Positions 18,345-30,100 of a stretch of 64,000 bases of DNA are shown one piece after another (the first letter of the stretch is position 1; each line of letters opens with the position of its first letter). This DNA comes from Leptospira inadai serovar Lyme str. 10 (GTDB lineage: Bacteria; Spirochaetota; Leptospiria; Leptospirales; Leptospiraceae), in contig NZ_AHMM02000025.1 in assembly GCF_000243675.2 (NCBI RefSeq), forward strand, positions 558,001 to 622,000. Direction: 5' to 3'. Made by a program: the position numbers and the translations under genes. The notes beneath the pieces are model-generated. The model was not told where the DNA came from, ran no database searches, and was given only the letters and a program-made list of their open reading frames with translations.

Positions 18345-19496
18345 AATTCCTTTTTTTACGGCCATACGCAAGTATTCGTCTACGGTTTGACTTGCGGCCG
18401 ATTTCCAATTATACTTTTCGGCATTTTTTTTCCCTAAAAGTTTCTTACTAACGGCCAACTTCGGGTTTTTGACTAACTCCAATAATCCCGTCTCGAAACC
18501 GTCTCGATCCGTCGGTGAAAAGTAAAACGCGGAGGAACCCAAAATTTCCGGCATCGCACTTGCATTGGAGGAGAAGACCGGACATCCGCAGGCCTGCGCT
18601 TCGACCGGCGGAAATCCGAACCCTTCGTACAGCGAAGGAAATAGTAGGAGTCCCGACGCCGAATACAATGTGCTCAATTCTTCCAATGATAAATGAGGAA
18701 GAACAACGATTCTTTCTTCCCAACCGGCTGCCTCCTTCTTTAGATATTCCGGAAGTTGTCCGTTTGCTCCCGCGATGACCCACTGAGTATCCAGCTTACC
18801 CAAGGACCATAGCCCTTTTAAAATCTGAAGTACGAATGCCAGATTCTTGTGTTCTTTACCGATTCCCACGCTGAGGAGATATCCCGGTTCTAACCCGTAT
18901 CTCTTTCTAAAAGAAAGAATTTCTTTCGCGGATTTCGGATAAAAGAGTTTGGAATCTATTCCGTTATAAACGGTTTTCATCGAACCGGAAGAAAAACCGA
19001 AAACTTCAGTCAGATCTTTTGCCGTAAAATCCGAAACAGTAATGATACTCGGAACGCTTTCCTTCAAGAGGAAAAAAACGAATCTTAAGTATAATTGTTT
19101 TATTATGGAAGGATGAAATTGTTTCATCCTAAACGGAATAATATCATGTACGGTTACGATGCACTTCTCTAAAAAACGGAGAGGAGCGTTGAAATGGGGA
19201 ATGTCCAGCAAATCGAAATCGGCCATTTCCGGAATGCCCCACCATTCCCGAATCGAATAGATTTCCGCGTCATACGGTAGAAATCCATAGGATTCCAGTA
19301 GGTCGGAACTAATTCCGACCGACCTGAGCCTATCCGCAGATCCTAAAAGAGTGATTTGGATTCGCTTCTTTTTTGCGATCGGGGCCAATTCCGAAAGGAT
19401 TCCCCGTATTCGCGTACCGATTCCCGAATGAGAAATCATGCGAGCATCGTATCCGACTTTTAAGAGAGGCGATTTCATAAGGAGGTTCGCGACCAT
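18330..19496 (-). CDS. Glycosyltransferase, family 4-like
   Basis: GT-B retaining glycosyltransferase. The N-terminal domain has GIGTRIRGILSEL and FDLLDIPHFN, then VTVHDIIPFRMK. The C-terminal donor domain has LLSVGIGKEHKNLAFVLQIL and the E(x7)E signature FPSLYEGFGFPPVEAQACGCPVFSSNASAMPEIL. It probably adds a sugar to a surface or lipid-linked glycan; donor and acceptor are unknown. A second ATG at 19478 is possible. It converges on and slightly overlaps the DUF1289 gene. Confidence 0.88.
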   Translation of the reverse strand: MVANLLMKSPLLKVGYDARMISHSGIGTRIRGILSELAPIAKKKRIQITLLGSADRLRSVGISSDLLESYGFLPYDAEIYSIREWWGIPEMADFDLLDIPHFNAPLRFLEKCIVTVHDIIPFRMKQFHPSIIKQLYLRFVFFLLKESVPSIITVSDFTAKDLTEVFGFSSGSMKTVYNGIDSKLFYPKSAKEILSFRKRYGLEPGYLLSVGIGKEHKNLAFVLQILKGLWSLGKLDTQWVIAGANGQLPEYLKKEAAGWEERIVVLPHLSLEELSTLYSASGLLLFPSLYEGFGFPPVEAQACGCPVFSSNASAMPEILGSSAFYFSPTDRDGFETGLLELVKNPKLAVSKKLLGKKNAEKYNWKSAASQTVDEYLRMAVKKGILRSV

Positions 19497-19642
19497 TTTG
19501 AAAGTGTATTCAGGATTGGCAAGCCCTACTGGTTTTCCCTTGAAGCATAACAGGATTTCGAGAGATTTGGCTTTTTCATCGTCTAAGTAATGCTCCGTTT
19601 TATATAGGGGTAAAACGATTCACGATTCAAAGAAGGTTCGAT

Positions 19643-20194
19643 TTGGAAGAGGAAGTTACCAAAATACTGAAAGCGATCGGGGAGAACCCGAATCGGGAAG
19701 GCTTACGAGATACTCCGAAGAGAGTAAAAAAGGCATACGAGTTTTTAACATCGGGATACAAGGCCGACATTCATCATATTGTAAATAATGCAATTTTTGA
19801 GGAAGATAGCCAAGGTATGGTACTAGTGAGGGACATCGAGATGTATTCCCTTTGCGAACACCACTTACTTCCTTTTTTTGGAAAAGCACACGTCGGTTAC
19901 ATTCCAAATAAGAAAATCATCGGGATATCCAAGATTCCAAGGATCGTGGATATTTTTGCAAGAAGGCTTCAGGTTCAGGAGCGCATGACCGAACAGATCG
20001 GAAACGCTTTAATGGAAGTTTTGGATCCGCTCGGAGTCGCCGTTGTTATTAAGGCTAAGCATCTTTGCATGATGATGCGCGGAGTGGAAAAACAAAATTC
20101 GGAATTATTCACCTCATGCATGCTCGGAGAATTTAAAACGAATATGGTTACCCGCAACGAATTCCTGGATTTGATTCGTACAGGATCCACCTAA
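19643..20194 (+). CDS. folE: GTP cyclohydrolase I
   Basis: Converts GTP to dihydroneopterin triphosphate for folate synthesis. Zinc-binding CEHH in [22 protein letters not shown] and the second cysteine in [12 protein letters not shown] are present, as is [12 protein letters not shown]. Length 183 is normal. The TTG start follows an AGAAGG site with suitable spacing, and matches the family N-terminus. Its stop overlaps the convergent acyltransferase stop. Confidence 0.95.
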   Translation: MEEEVTKILKAIGENPNREGLRDTPKRVKKAYEFLTSGYKADIHHIVNNAIFEEDSQGMVLVRDIEMYSLCEHHLLPFFGKAHVGYIPNKKIIGISKIPRIVDIFARRLQVQERMTEQIGNALMEVLDPLGVAVVIKAKHLCMMMRGVEKQNSELFTSCMLGEFKTNMVTRNEFLDLIRTGST

Positions 20195-20937
20195 GATCCG
20201 AGACTTCTCAATTCTTCGGCTTTTTGCTCTGCTCTTTGTTTATTTTCGAGCATGGCCTTTTCCACTAGGAGACGCTGTGCCTCGAAACTCTCTTCGTTTA
20301 ATTCTCGAGGAATCCAAATCGGCTTTCCGTACGAAACGACGAACGTCGTGAAGGGTTTCGGGACCCGGTGTTTATCCCATGATTTTTCTAGAATCCATTG
20401 TCTGGTGCATTCGTAGTGAAAGGGTATTATAGGTACCTGCGAAACTTGCGCCGAAGCGATCAATCCGGGTTGAACGATCAGAGCGGGCCCGCGCGGTCCG
20501 TCGGGCGTAAATGCGGCGGGAAGGTTTTTCTTCAAATGAACGATCATAGCCTTAAGTGCCCTTGATCCGCCTTTGGAGGAGCTCCCTCGAATGCTAGTAT
20601 TGCCGAAACGATGCACAACTCCGGTAATGAAATCTCCATCCTTCGATTCCGAAATAAGAACGGCGACGTTTCGCCCTCGATGAAGATACGGGGAATAAAG
20701 AACGTTCGTATGCCAGATGGAAAGAATAAAAGGTTTCTTGGCTAGAAATAAGGAATCGAATTCATCTTTTTCTAATTCTAAAACTTTAGAAGTTAAACCT
20801 ATGATTCTTTGCAGGAAGACAACGAGAGTAGGAATCAACCAAACTAAAAGTCTTCTCTTAAAGCCGTCCGGTTTCTCGACAGAAGGGGAATTTTGAGACA
20901 TCCTGGGTGAATATTCCGTACCACGGCCGGATCGCAT
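20191..20937 (-). CDS. DUF374-type lysophospholipid/lipid A-like acyltransferase
   Basis: A 248-residue protein of the LpxL-related DUF374 group: [14 protein letters not shown] (catalytic His region), [32 protein letters not shown] and [22 protein letters not shown]. These proteins resemble the lauroyl acyltransferase fold and are membrane-associated. The role could be in lipid A or phospholipid acylation. The ATG at 20901 is an alternative start. It converges on folE. Confidence 0.85.
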   Translation of the reverse strand: MRSGRGTEYSPRMSQNSPSVEKPDGFKRRLLVWLIPTLVVFLQRIIGLTSKVLELEKDEFDSLFLAKKPFILSIWHTNVLYSPYLHRGRNVAVLISESKDGDFITGVVHRFGNTSIRGSSSKGGSRALKAMIVHLKKNLPAAFTPDGPRGPALIVQPGLIASAQVSQVPIIPFHYECTRQWILEKSWDKHRVPKPFTTFVVSYGKPIWIPRELNEESFEAQRLLVEKAMLENKQRAEQKAEELRSLGS

Positions 20938-21091
20938 TCTTTTTTTCGAACGCTCCGAATCGATCGGAAAAAAAAGAAGCGCTTGGCCGCAATGTAAGCG
21001 TAGGTCATCACTCGATTTCGATCCGGTTGTTCGAGAATTTGTAGACAGGTAATGTTTTCAAAGGCATCGTACTGGTTTTGAGGAGGTGGCC

Positions 21092-23059
21092 ATGGCAAAG
21101 GAAAGGATCGTTCATCCAAGCGTTCAATTTAAAAAAACCGCTAATATTAGTCTGAAAGATTATAAATCTCTCTACAAAGAATCGATTGAAAACCCTAAGA
21201 AATTTTGGGCAAGGGAAGCTTCGAAACGCTTGGATTGGTTCAAAAAATGGGACAAGGTTCTGGAACACGATTTTAAAAACGCTAAAGTTCAATGGTTTAA
21301 AGGCGGAAAGTTAAACGTTTCCTATAATTGCTTGGATCGACACCTCGATTCCCATCTCAAAAATAAGGCCGCAATTATTTGGGAAGGAGACGATCCGAAC
21401 GAGTATAAAGTTTATACGTATCACGATTTGTATCGAGAAGTAAATAAATTCGCCAATGTCCTGAAGGGTTTCGGTGTGAGAAAAGGGGATAGAATTCTGA
21501 TTTATCTTCCGATGATTCCCGAATTAGCGATTACTATTTTAGCATGTACTCGGATCGGTGCGGTTCACTCGGTAGTCTTTGCCGGGTTTTCTCCCGAGGC
21601 CCTTCAAAGTAGAATCGAGGATTGTAAACCTAAGCTAATAGTTACGGCGGACGGCGGCTATCGCGGCGGCAAAAGTATCGATTTGAAAAAAGCGGTCGAT
21701 ACCGCCTTGGACCTCGCCCAGGAAAAAGTTAATGATGTGATCGTGGTGAGAAGAACCGCTCAGGAAGTGAATCTAGGTTGGAGGGAAAACAGAGACCATT
21801 GGTGGCATCTACTGATGAACGACCCCGCGTTGGCACAGTACTGTAAGCCGGAAGCGATGGATGCCGAGGATCCATTATTCATACTTTATACTTCCGGCTC
21901 GACCGGAAAACCGAAAGGAGTTCTCCATACGACAGGCGGATATTTGCTCGGCGTAAACATGACGTTTCATTACGTTTTCGACGTTAAGCCGACCGACACG
22001 TATTGGTGCACTGCCGACATTGGATGGGTTACGGGGCATAGCTATTTGGTCTATGGTCCTCTTTCAAATGGAGCCACATCATTAATGTTCGAAGGAGTTC
22101 CCACCTATCCCGATGCGGGAAGATTCTGGGACGTAATCGATAAACACGGGGTCACTATCTTTTATACGGCGCCTACCGCGATACGATCCTTAATGCGGGA
22201 AGGAACGGCTCTTGTCGAAAAACGCAGTTTAAAAACACTTCGATTATTAGGATCGGTCGGCGAACCTATCAATCCCGAAGCCTGGGAATGGTATTATAGA
22301 AATGTCGGAAAATCCAAATGCCCCGTCGTCGATACATGGTGGCAGACTGAAACTGGCGGGATTATGATCTCGGCTCTTCCGGGGGCAATTTCACAAAAAC
22401 CCGGCTCTGCTACTTTACCGTTCTTCGGAGTGGAACCGCTATTGGTGGATGAAACGGGAAAAGAACTCGTAGGCAAAGGGGAAGTTTCCGGTAATCTATG
22501 CATTCGCTCCCCTTGGCCTTATATGATGAGGGGAGTCTACGGAGATCCGAAGAGATTTTACGATACGTATTTTTCGACGTATAAGGGATACTACTTCACC
22601 GGCGACGGTGCCATCCGAGATAAGGACGGATATTATTGGATAACGGGTCGAGTGGATGATGTGATCAATGTTTCCGGTCATAGAATCGGATCGGCAGAAG
22701 TAGAAAGCGCTCTCGTCGAAAATTCTTCGGTCGCGGAAGCGGCAGTGGTCGGTTTTCCGCATGATATCAAAGGCCAAGGTATCTACGCTTACGTTACCGT
22801 TAAGCAAGGCGTTACGACGAATGATTCTCTGAAAAAAGAATTAATCTCCACGGTCGAGAAAGTCATCGGAAAGATTGCAAGACCGGATGTTATTCACTGG
22901 GCTCCTGGATTGCCTAAGACTCGTTCCGGTAAGATTATGAGACGAATTCTTCGAAAGATTGCGAGTGCGGAATTCGAGGGTCTTGGGGATATATCGACTC
23001 TCGCCGATCCGTCCGTGGTAGAGCGTCTGGTCGAAGATAAAAAGAAATATCATAGTTAA
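21092..23059 (+). CDS. acs: Acetyl-CoA synthetase
   Basis: AMP-forming enzyme making acetyl-CoA from acetate. Family motifs are full: [19 protein letters not shown] (P-loop), [57 protein letters not shown], and the acetylatable lysine in [12 protein letters not shown]. The ATG at 21092 has AGGAGG five bases upstream (21081-21086). A GTG two codons earlier overlaps the ribosome site and is rejected. The product is 655 residues, as usual. Leptospires live on fatty acids, so acetate activation fits. Confidence 0.95.
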   Translation: MAKERIVHPSVQFKKTANISLKDYKSLYKESIENPKKFWAREASKRLDWFKKWDKVLEHDFKNAKVQWFKGGKLNVSYNCLDRHLDSHLKNKAAIIWEGDDPNEYKVYTYHDLYREVNKFANVLKGFGVRKGDRILIYLPMIPELAITILACTRIGAVHSVVFAGFSPEALQSRIEDCKPKLIVTADGGYRGGKSIDLKKAVDTALDLAQEKVNDVIVVRRTAQEVNLGWRENRDHWWHLLMNDPALAQYCKPEAMDAEDPLFILYTSGSTGKPKGVLHTTGGYLLGVNMTFHYVFDVKPTDTYWCTADIGWVTGHSYLVYGPLSNGATSLMFEGVPTYPDAGRFWDVIDKHGVTIFYTAPTAIRSLMREGTALVEKRSLKTLRLLGSVGEPINPEAWEWYYRNVGKSKCPVVDTWWQTETGGIMISALPGAISQKPGSATLPFFGVEPLLVDETGKELVGKGEVSGNLCIRSPWPYMMRGVYGDPKRFYDTYFSTYKGYYFTGDGAIRDKDGYYWITGRVDDVINVSGHRIGSAEVESALVENSSVAEAAVVGFPHDIKGQGIYAYVTVKQGVTTNDSLKKELISTVEKVIGKIARPDVIHWAPGLPKTRSGKIMRRILRKIASAEFEGLGDISTLADPSVVERLVEDKKKYHS

Positions 23060-23064
23060 ACCGA

Positions 23065-23856
23065 ATGGGTCCAAAACGAATCGTTTGTCTGACAGAGGAA
23101 ACGACCGAACTCCTCTATCTATTAGGGGAGCAGGATAGAATTGTCGGGATCTCGGCTTATACGGTCAGGCCTCTTAAGGCCAAGGATGAAAAGCCGCGGG
23201 TCTCCGCTTTTATCAACGGGAATATTAAGCGAATTACGGAATTGAAGCCGGATCTAGTAATCGGGTTTTCGGACATTCAGGCCGAGCTTGCTCACGATTT
23301 GATTAAGGAAGGTTTAAACGTCTTGGTAACAAATCAAAGGACGTTGGACGAAATTTTTGAAACGATATTTCTGATAGCCGGATTGGTCGGAAAAGGAAAG
23401 GAAGCGGATTCTTTAGTGAATAGCTATAAGCAAAAACTGGAAAATGTTAGAATCGCCGCGGCGGGAAAATCGCGTCCGAAAGTTTTTTTCCAAGAATGGG
23501 ATGAACCGGTTATTACCGGAATCCGCTGGGTTTCCGAGCTTTTAGAGATTGCCGGTGCGAAAGATTGCTTCGGACATTTAAAAGAGAAATCGTTGGCAAA
23601 AGACAGGATTATTTCTCTGGAAGACGTTGCGAAGTCGAATCCTGATATTTTCATCGGGTGTTGGTGCGGGAAGCCGATGGATTTTGAATGGGTTCGTACT
23701 CGTCGGGAATGGATGCAAGTATCTGCGATAAGGAACGGAAGAATTTTTGAAATGGACCCTGCGATTATTCTTCAACCGGGTCCGGCCTTATTCGAAGCGG
23801 GAATTCTCGAACTGGAGAAAATCATCGATTCTGCAAGGGATCCGTCTTTTTCGTAA
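23065..23856 (+). CDS. Cobalamin-binding-like periplasmic-binding-fold protein without signal peptide
   Basis: A 263-residue protein with the BtuF/FepB-like fold: RIVCLTEETTELLYLLGEQDRIVGIS, ITELKPDLVIGFSDIQAE, IRWVSELLEIAGAKDCFG and NPDIFIGCWCGKP. The N-terminus goes straight into the fold with no signal sequence, as in the cytoplasmic 'cobalamin-binding protein' group. It starts six bases after acs and may share its transcript. A role in B12 handling is inferred only from family likeness. Confidence 0.75.
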   Translation: MGPKRIVCLTEETTELLYLLGEQDRIVGISAYTVRPLKAKDEKPRVSAFINGNIKRITELKPDLVIGFSDIQAELAHDLIKEGLNVLVTNQRTLDEIFETIFLIAGLVGKGKEADSLVNSYKQKLENVRIAAAGKSRPKVFFQEWDEPVITGIRWVSELLEIAGAKDCFGHLKEKSLAKDRIISLEDVAKSNPDIFIGCWCGKPMDFEWVRTRREWMQVSAIRNGRIFEMDPAIILQPGPALFEAGILELEKIIDSARDPSFS

Positions 23857-24041
23857 ATGGTTACTTCGCACACTCCTCGTTTTACGTTCGAAATCATTTT
23901 CGGATAGGCCCCCGTGGTTTCGATTCTTCAGCTCTGCAATAGATCCGTCGATTCGATCATCGTAGAGAATCCAGGCCATTGACCAAACCGGAAATTTTAA
24001 ATCGACATTCTTCTTCGTAATTTCAAGTCGCGATTTACATT

Positions 24042-24089
24042 CCGCCCCGGTAACGAATGTTTGGAAGTAAACATTTCCGCGTGGGGCGG
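24042..24089 (+). promoter_or_regulatory. Nested hairpin in the mtnP leader
   Basis: An outer stem CCGCCCC (24042-24048) pairs exactly with GGGGCGG (24083-24089), and an inner stem AATGTTT (24056-24062) pairs with AAACATT (24069-24075) around a six-base loop, with internal loops between. It ends 15 bases before the ATG and just before the AAGGAG site. It may be a leader RNA structure that controls mtnP or blocks read-through. Confidence 0.5.
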
Positions 24090-24104
24090 GTTAAGGAGAA
24101 ACGA

Positions 24105-24968
24105 ATGTCGACCAAGGTTAAGGCAGCTATCATCGGAGGAACGGGTTTATACAGCTTGGACGGAATGGAGCTGGTGGAAGAAGTATTTCCGGAAACTCCT
24201 TGGGGAAAACCTTCGGACGCAATTAAAATCGGTAAGATACAAGGTAAGCTGATCGCCTTTTTGCCTCGCCATGGTGTAGGCCATTTTCTGATGCCCCATG
24301 AGGTTCCCGTTAAAGCGAACATTGCCGCTTTAAAAATCTTAGGTGTCGAAGAGATTGTTGCATTTAGTTCGGTCGGAAGTCTGCGCGAGGAAATTAAGCC
24401 TTTGGATTTCGTCCTACCCGCTCAAATTATCGATCGAACTAGAGGTCGAGAATCCACATTTTTCGGGAAAGGGGTCGTAGCACATGCTCCGTTCGCGGAT
24501 CCTTTCTCCGCAAATTTAAGCGCTCGAATTAAAAAAGCGGCCGTTAAGATCGGCCTTCCAATTCACGACGGTAAGACTTTGGTTTGCATGGAAGGACCGC
24601 TTTTTTCCACAAGAGCCGAATCGCATCTTTATCGCTCTTGGGGAGCTGATATTATCAACATGAGCGTTTTGCCCGAGGCTAAATTGGCTCGAGAAGCCGA
24701 AATCGCATATCAAATGATCTGTATGTCTACCGATTATGATTGCTGGAGAGAGAACGAAGAAGCAGTTACTGCAGAATTAGTAATTGCTAATTTAGGTAAA
24801 AATGCTGAAAGCGCTAAAAAGTTGCTATCAGCCCTGATTTCCGATCTTGGAAACGGGGACGATTTAACTTTAAAGAATAGTACTAAATATTCCATCATTA
24901 CCTCCCCTGAAAAACGCAATCCGGACACGGTCGCAAAGCTGAAAGTTCTCTTTCCGGATTATTTCTGA
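24105..24968 (+). CDS. mtnP: S-methyl-5'-thioadenosine phosphorylase
   Basis: Cleaves methylthioadenosine to adenine and methylthioribose-1-phosphate in methionine salvage. Family motifs: AIIGGTGLYSLDGM, FLPRHGVGHFLMPHEVPVKANI, VAFSSVGSLREEI, MEGPLFSTRAESHLYRSWGADIINMSVLPEAKLAREAEI and STDYDCW. The ATG at 24105 follows AAGGAGA with good spacing; the longer frame from 24057 starts inside the leader hairpin and is rejected. Product 287 residues. It converges on the next gene with one base between. Confidence 0.93.
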   Translation: MSTKVKAAIIGGTGLYSLDGMELVEEVFPETPWGKPSDAIKIGKIQGKLIAFLPRHGVGHFLMPHEVPVKANIAALKILGVEEIVAFSSVGSLREEIKPLDFVLPAQIIDRTRGRESTFFGKGVVAHAPFADPFSANLSARIKKAAVKIGLPIHDGKTLVCMEGPLFSTRAESHLYRSWGADIINMSVLPEAKLAREAEIAYQMICMSTDYDCWRENEEAVTAELVIANLGKNAESAKKLLSALISDLGNGDDLTLKNSTKYSIITSPEKRNPDTVAKLKVLFPDYF

Positions 24969-25814
24969 TTAATGGGCGAGAATTCGTTTTAGCTCTAGTT
25001 TGTACTTCGAAAAAAAGGAGAGGTCGTTATGGCTTCCTCCTTGTATTCGAATTAATTCCGCTTTTTTTCCGTTTTTAATGGCTGTCTTATATAGATCATT
25101 CCCTTGGGAAAAGGGAATGATCTCGTCTTCGGTCCCGTGGAATATATGAATCGGCGATGATACATTCGAAATTTTCGAACGCGAATCGAGTTTGAAGGAA
25201 AGTAACCAAGAAGGTAGAATCGGATAATAAATCGCCGCTAAATCCGCCAAAGTAGTATAAGGGGTTTCTAATATTACGGTGCGTGGAGACTTCTTCGTGG
25301 CAAGATCTACCGCTATTGCCGTTCCGATCGAGCGACCATATATTACGATCCGGTCTTCCGGAGATCCGATTCGATTCTGAAGATAGGAATACCATCGTTC
25401 CGCATCTTCATACATTCCTAATTCGGTTAATCTAGCCCTGCTTTTCCCATATCCCCGGTAATCGGTCATCAGCAAATTCCAACCGTTCGGGAGAATATCC
25501 TCGCTAATTCCTCCCCAAGTTCGTAAACTGCCCGCATTTCCGTGAAAGTATAATATCGTTCCTTTCGGATTTGGAGATGCTTGGAAATAGAGAGCGTAGA
25601 TTTTTTCTCCTTCCGGAAGATCGATCGCAATCTCTTCGTAAGGAAATTGAAAAGAGTATTTAAAATCTTTCGGAAGCGATTCGGGGAAGAAGATGAGTTT
25701 ACTTTGATTATAGTAGAGTAGAAATCCGATTCCGAATAATAAAAGAAACGGGATAAAGATGAAAATTCCTAAAATTGAATACAATCTCATCTCGCGTTGA
25801 TTTCTCGAGTCCAA
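24969..25814 (-). CDS. Membrane-anchored alpha/beta hydrolase (BEM46/ABHD13-like)
   Basis: One N-terminal membrane helix (about residues 10-30) is followed by an alpha/beta hydrolase fold: [18 protein letters not shown] (oxyanion), TDYRGYGKS, the nucleophile [24 protein letters not shown] with the acid, and [10 protein letters not shown] with the catalytic His. This matches the BEM46/ABHD13 group of serine hydrolases. The substrate is unknown. Its start overlaps the end of the PhoD-like gene by 28 bases, so the two form an operon. Confidence 0.85.
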   Translation of the reverse strand: MDSRNQREMRLYSILGIFIFIPFLLLFGIGFLLYYNQSKLIFFPESLPKDFKYSFQFPYEEIAIDLPEGEKIYALYFQASPNPKGTILYFHGNAGSLRTWGGISEDILPNGWNLLMTDYRGYGKSRARLTELGMYEDAERWYSYLQNRIGSPEDRIVIYGRSIGTAIAVDLATKKSPRTVILETPYTTLADLAAIYYPILPSWLLSFKLDSRSKISNVSSPIHIFHGTEDEIIPFSQGNDLYKTAIKNGKKAELIRIQGGSHNDLSFFSKYKLELKRILAH

Positions 25815-27139
25815 AGTTCTTTGCCTTCGAAATCATGGATCCGGATAGTAAGTTTTCGATTTTTTAGAGGGCCGGTGACTTCGATCATTCCAAAATTTCG
25901 TTTATCATCCACCAAGGTGTTTTGCACCCGTAAGGGATTTCTTTCCGTAATAGGAGGATAGGTCGACGAAGTTAAAGGAGAAACGGTTAAATCGTAGATC
26001 GGTTCTTCTCCGTTTTCCTCCAATAAGGAAAGTTCGGTAAAATGTCTATCTCCGGTTAGGAATATCACGTTTTTAAGTTTCTGTTTTTTGATCGCATTCA
26101 ATAATTGATTTCTTTCTTCGGAGTAGGTTGAATAATTTTCAAAGACCTGCAACGGGTTGAGAACTTGACCTCCGGCCACGACAAATTTGAAAGTGTATTT
26201 GGAGAATATTAATGCGTTGATAAGCCAATCTAACTGCCTATCTCCCAAGTAAGACCGTTTCCCAAGTTTATTGTCGTTGGCGGTTCTAAAGCTTCGGTCA
26301 TCCAGAAGAAAGAATTGGGCGTCCCCCCAGGTAAAAGATCCATACAAACCTTTCTTAGCATAGTTCGGGTTTGCCCAGAAAAGTTTAAACATTTCCTCGG
26401 CAGTATCCCGCAACCAAAAAGAGGCGTCTCCGTCATTAGGTCCCCAATCATGGTCATCGAGTATTGCGTAATTATGAACTTTGGCTAAGAGCGGCTGGAG
26501 TTCCGGCAAAGCTCTTTGTTGCGTGTATCTATAAATAAAGCCGGTTCGGGAATCCCAGTCGGGTTCTCTTAAATAAATATTATCTCCCATCCAAAGCATG
26601 AACTCAGGATTCTGAGAGAGAATGGAATGAAAAATTTGGTAATCTCCACCGTAAGGTTTGGGTTGAGTATCGTACTTGGAATCGTTTACGAAAGCGCAGC
26701 TTCCGAGTGCGAAGCGAAAATCGGGAGGGCCGGATTGTTTTCCGATCCAAATCGGTTGAGTTCGAAATTCCTGTTTATTTATAGGTTCGATCGGATTTCC
26801 ATCCACGTATAATAAATAAGAATATTTTTTCCCCGGCTCGAGCTCGTCCGCGAGTAAATGCGCTACGTTTCCCTGATCGTGTCTAGTGGTGGTTTCTTGG
26901 GTCTTTTTTTTACGATTCGATTCTCCGACAGGAAAATATTCCGCATAAACTTTTGCCGGAATTTTTGTCTGTACCCAGAGTTTTACTTCCTTATGGGTAG
27001 AATATCCTACCATCGGACCGGATAAGATAACGGAGATTTTGCTTTCTACGGTAACTTTACTTTTTCCGAAAAGAAATGTAAGGGAAGCGAAGGATAAAAT
27101 GACTGCTATAATAATGTAATTCGATGACGACCGTTTCAT
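25787..27139 (-). CDS. PhoD-like alkaline phosphatase/phosphodiesterase
   Basis: Secreted or membrane-anchored metallophosphatase. Hydrophobic N-terminus (residues 8-24), a beta-sandwich N domain ([19 protein letters not shown]), then the catalytic core: [18 protein letters not shown] (metal-binding Asp), [20 protein letters not shown] and [12 protein letters not shown]. PhoD enzymes use calcium and iron to release phosphate from phosphodiesters. Length 450 is normal. Neighbour is the membrane hydrolase, coupled by overlap. Confidence 0.88.
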   Translation of the reverse strand: MKRSSSNYIIIAVILSFASLTFLFGKSKVTVESKISVILSGPMVGYSTHKEVKLWVQTKIPAKVYAEYFPVGESNRKKKTQETTTRHDQGNVAHLLADELEPGKKYSYLLYVDGNPIEPINKQEFRTQPIWIGKQSGPPDFRFALGSCAFVNDSKYDTQPKPYGGDYQIFHSILSQNPEFMLWMGDNIYLREPDWDSRTGFIYRYTQQRALPELQPLLAKVHNYAILDDHDWGPNDGDASFWLRDTAEEMFKLFWANPNYAKKGLYGSFTWGDAQFFLLDDRSFRTANDNKLGKRSYLGDRQLDWLINALIFSKYTFKFVVAGGQVLNPLQVFENYSTYSEERNQLLNAIKKQKLKNVIFLTGDRHFTELSLLEENGEEPIYDLTVSPLTSSTYPPITERNPLRVQNTLVDDKRNFGMIEVTGPLKNRKLTIRIHDFEGKELWTREINAR

Positions 27140-27189
27140 AATTGAAATTTCACGCGAACCGCAGACAGGATCAAACTAAAAACCGATTT

Positions 27190-30100
27190 TTAGCTTCTCG
27201 GAAGGATTACTTTAAACGTCGTTTCTCCCGGTTTCGAATCGAGCTCGATACGACCGCCATGCTTGAGTATGATTCTTCTGGATATATCGAGCCCCAGTCC
27301 GCTACCTTCGCCGGGGCCTTTAGTCGTAAAGAATGGATCGAAGATCTTTGCTTTCACTTCGGCAGGAATTCCGGGACCGTTGTCCCAGATGGAAACCGTC
27401 ACATCATTGTTGGATTCACGAATGGAAATCTTAATCTTTCCTTTGAAGTTCATCGCTTGTAAGGAATTGTAAATAAGGTTTGTCCAAACTTGTAACAAAT
27501 CGTCGGGAAAAGCGGGCACTTTCGGCCGAATCGGAAAATCAAATTCAATTTCGACTCCGTTCTTCATTTGGTTATGATAAATGGTTAAGACGGTTTCGAT
27601 ATTCTCCACTAGATCCGTTTCTACTTTTCTCCCACCGAAATCGATATGCGCATAATTCTTTAACGCATAGACTATTTTTGAAGTTCGATCCACGGCTAAT
27701 CGAATCGAAGTTACATTCTTGAAAGTCTGGATTTCCTCGATTGCAAAATCAAGAAGCGGGTAGTTGGACGGGTCGCCGAACAGATCCGGAAATTCCTTTA
27801 GCGCGGCTGGAAGGCCGGTATCCATTATTCTATCCGCTAGATCGTAGGCATTTTCGAAGCCGACTTCTACGAGGTTATTTTTGATATCCTTCAAGAGGAT
27901 TCTTCGCTCTTCCCTGGTAAGCTGAGACTCTTTGCTTTCTAAACCGCGTCGGATAAAGTTCGAAAGATTATGAATAAGAAGCGAATCCGCAGAAGAGAGC
28001 ATTATTCCCAATTTTTTAAGTCTATCGGCGGAAGAATTCAAATAGGCTTTTACTTCGCCGCTTAATGCGGATATCGCGCCTAAAGGATTGTTTATTTCAT
28101 GGGCGATTCCGGCGATTAATTGCCCTAGCGCGGCCATTTTCTCGGATAGAATGAGTTGATCCTGCATTTTACGAAGATTGTCCAATGCGGAAGCGAGTTC
28201 GGAAGTTCGAATCGTGACCGCCTTTTCCAATTCTTCTTTCGCTTCATTTCTTTCCGCGTTCAGCAAGAGTTGGGTGACTTGTTCGGTTACCGTTACCGCG
28301 AACTGCGATTCGTATCCTTTCCATTCCCTCAAATTTCCTCGATGTTCCAGACAGACGATTCCTTTAATCCTGCCTCTTAAGAATACGGGCGCGTTTAGGA
28401 GTGAGGTGATGTTTAAAGGAGTGCAATAAATATCGGCGAATTCCAACGTACGGGGATCGTTGATTGCGTCTTTAATATCCAGGAACCTTGTCGTCTTTAT
28501 GGCTTCGAAGTAATTAGGATAATCCGATAGTCGCATCGAAATGCGTTCAAGGTAGCTATTACTTTTTCTATCCCAACCTGCGATCGATGTCCAAATTTCC
28601 TCGCCTCCTTTATCAAAAATCCAGATCGAAGCACGATCGCAATCGAGCGTTTCGGAAGCCATTTTCGAGATTTTTTTTGCAGCCTCTTCTAAATTTCCCG
28701 AAACAAATTCGGGATCTCTCGTCATTTCTAGAAACGCTTTTGCCTGCATCGACAGTCTTTGAGCCTGTTCTTCCTTTTCCTTTGCGGCCGCTTTAGATTG
28801 GGTAATATCTCGAGTGATTGCGATCAACGAGGGAGATTTTCCTAAATTGATAATCCGGGCCGAAAAGATAGCATCGACGTACGAGCCGTCTTTACGAGTC
28901 AGCCGAACGTCGAAATCCCGCATGACTCCCTTTTCCCTTAGCGTTTCAACGATCTTATTGCGAACTTCCCTGGGCCATATTCCCATTTCGACAGACGTAT
29001 TTCCGATAGCCTCCTCCTTCGGATACTGCAGCATTTCCGTAAATCTTTCGTTAACGCTGATATACCTTCCCGTTGTTAGATCGGAAATCGTGATAGTATC
29101 CGGATTCATTTCGAATACCCTTTCGAAGAGTCCCTTACTCTCCTCCAGTTGGGCAAAGTATTCGTCTCTCTCCGCCTCGATTTTTTTCTTTTCAGTGATA
29201 TCGATCAGGAGAGCGAGCAGCATTTGTCGATCATTCATTTTGATAACTCGGTTACCCGATAACACTTTTCGTTGAGTACCGTCGGAATGTAATATGGTTG
29301 CTTCGACGCTGCCGGTCCATCCCTTCGCCTTGAGTTCGGCCAATAGCGTTTTACGATCGGCATCCTTTTCCCAAATTCCAAGTTCTTGGGAGGACTTTCC
29401 GATAATCTGCTCTCTAGGGTATCCTATCAACTCGCAATAAGATTGATTTACTTGCCGGTAGACTCCCGTTTCCAAATCGGATAGGGAAACTGCGGCAGGA
29501 TTTAATTGGAATATACGTTCGAATAGATCCTTATTATATAATATCTCTTCGTTTAATCTTTTAGCTTCCTCTTCGGCCTTTTTTCTTTCCGAGATGTCCG
29601 TACTTACCGAGATGACGTGCGGATGTCCGTTGAGAGCTACCATACGACCGGAATATAAAATCGGTATCGGAGTGCCGTCCGAGGCTTTGACTACGGTTTC
29701 CATACTTGCGATTTCGTTTTTCGTTTTTAAAGATTCGTAAACGTAGGATCGAAATTCCGGATCTAAATCCCATATATGCAATTCGGGAGTTGTCTTGCCG
29801 ATTACCTCTTCACGAGGAAACCGAATCAATTCCAAATATCGTTCATTTGCATCAATAATACGTTTAGTTTCCCAATCGGTAAGCACAACTCCCGAAGGAA
29901 TGAGTTGGAATAATTTTTGAAATAGCTCTCGGCTTTTTTCCAGTTCTTTTGCCAATGACTCGAGTCTTTCTCGAGATTCCTCGATATCGGAGATGTCGTG
30001 CCCGATCGCTAGGATTTTCTTTTCTCCTTTGGATTCCAATATTCTGGCTGAGAATAAAATGGATCGCATTTTTCCTTCGGCCGTTTTCATACTAATTTCC

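Noticed and set aside
21086..21091. GTG as the acs start
   Set aside because: It lies inside the AGGAGG ribosome site; the ATG at 21092 has proper spacing.
23788..23979. A 63-residue reverse frame after the cobalamin-binding-like gene
   Set aside because: It overlaps the end of that gene on the other strand and shows no features; treated as chance.
28814..29275. A 153-residue frame antisense to the PAS kinase
   Set aside because: It lies inside a well-supported coding region and has no ribosome site or family features; shadow frame.
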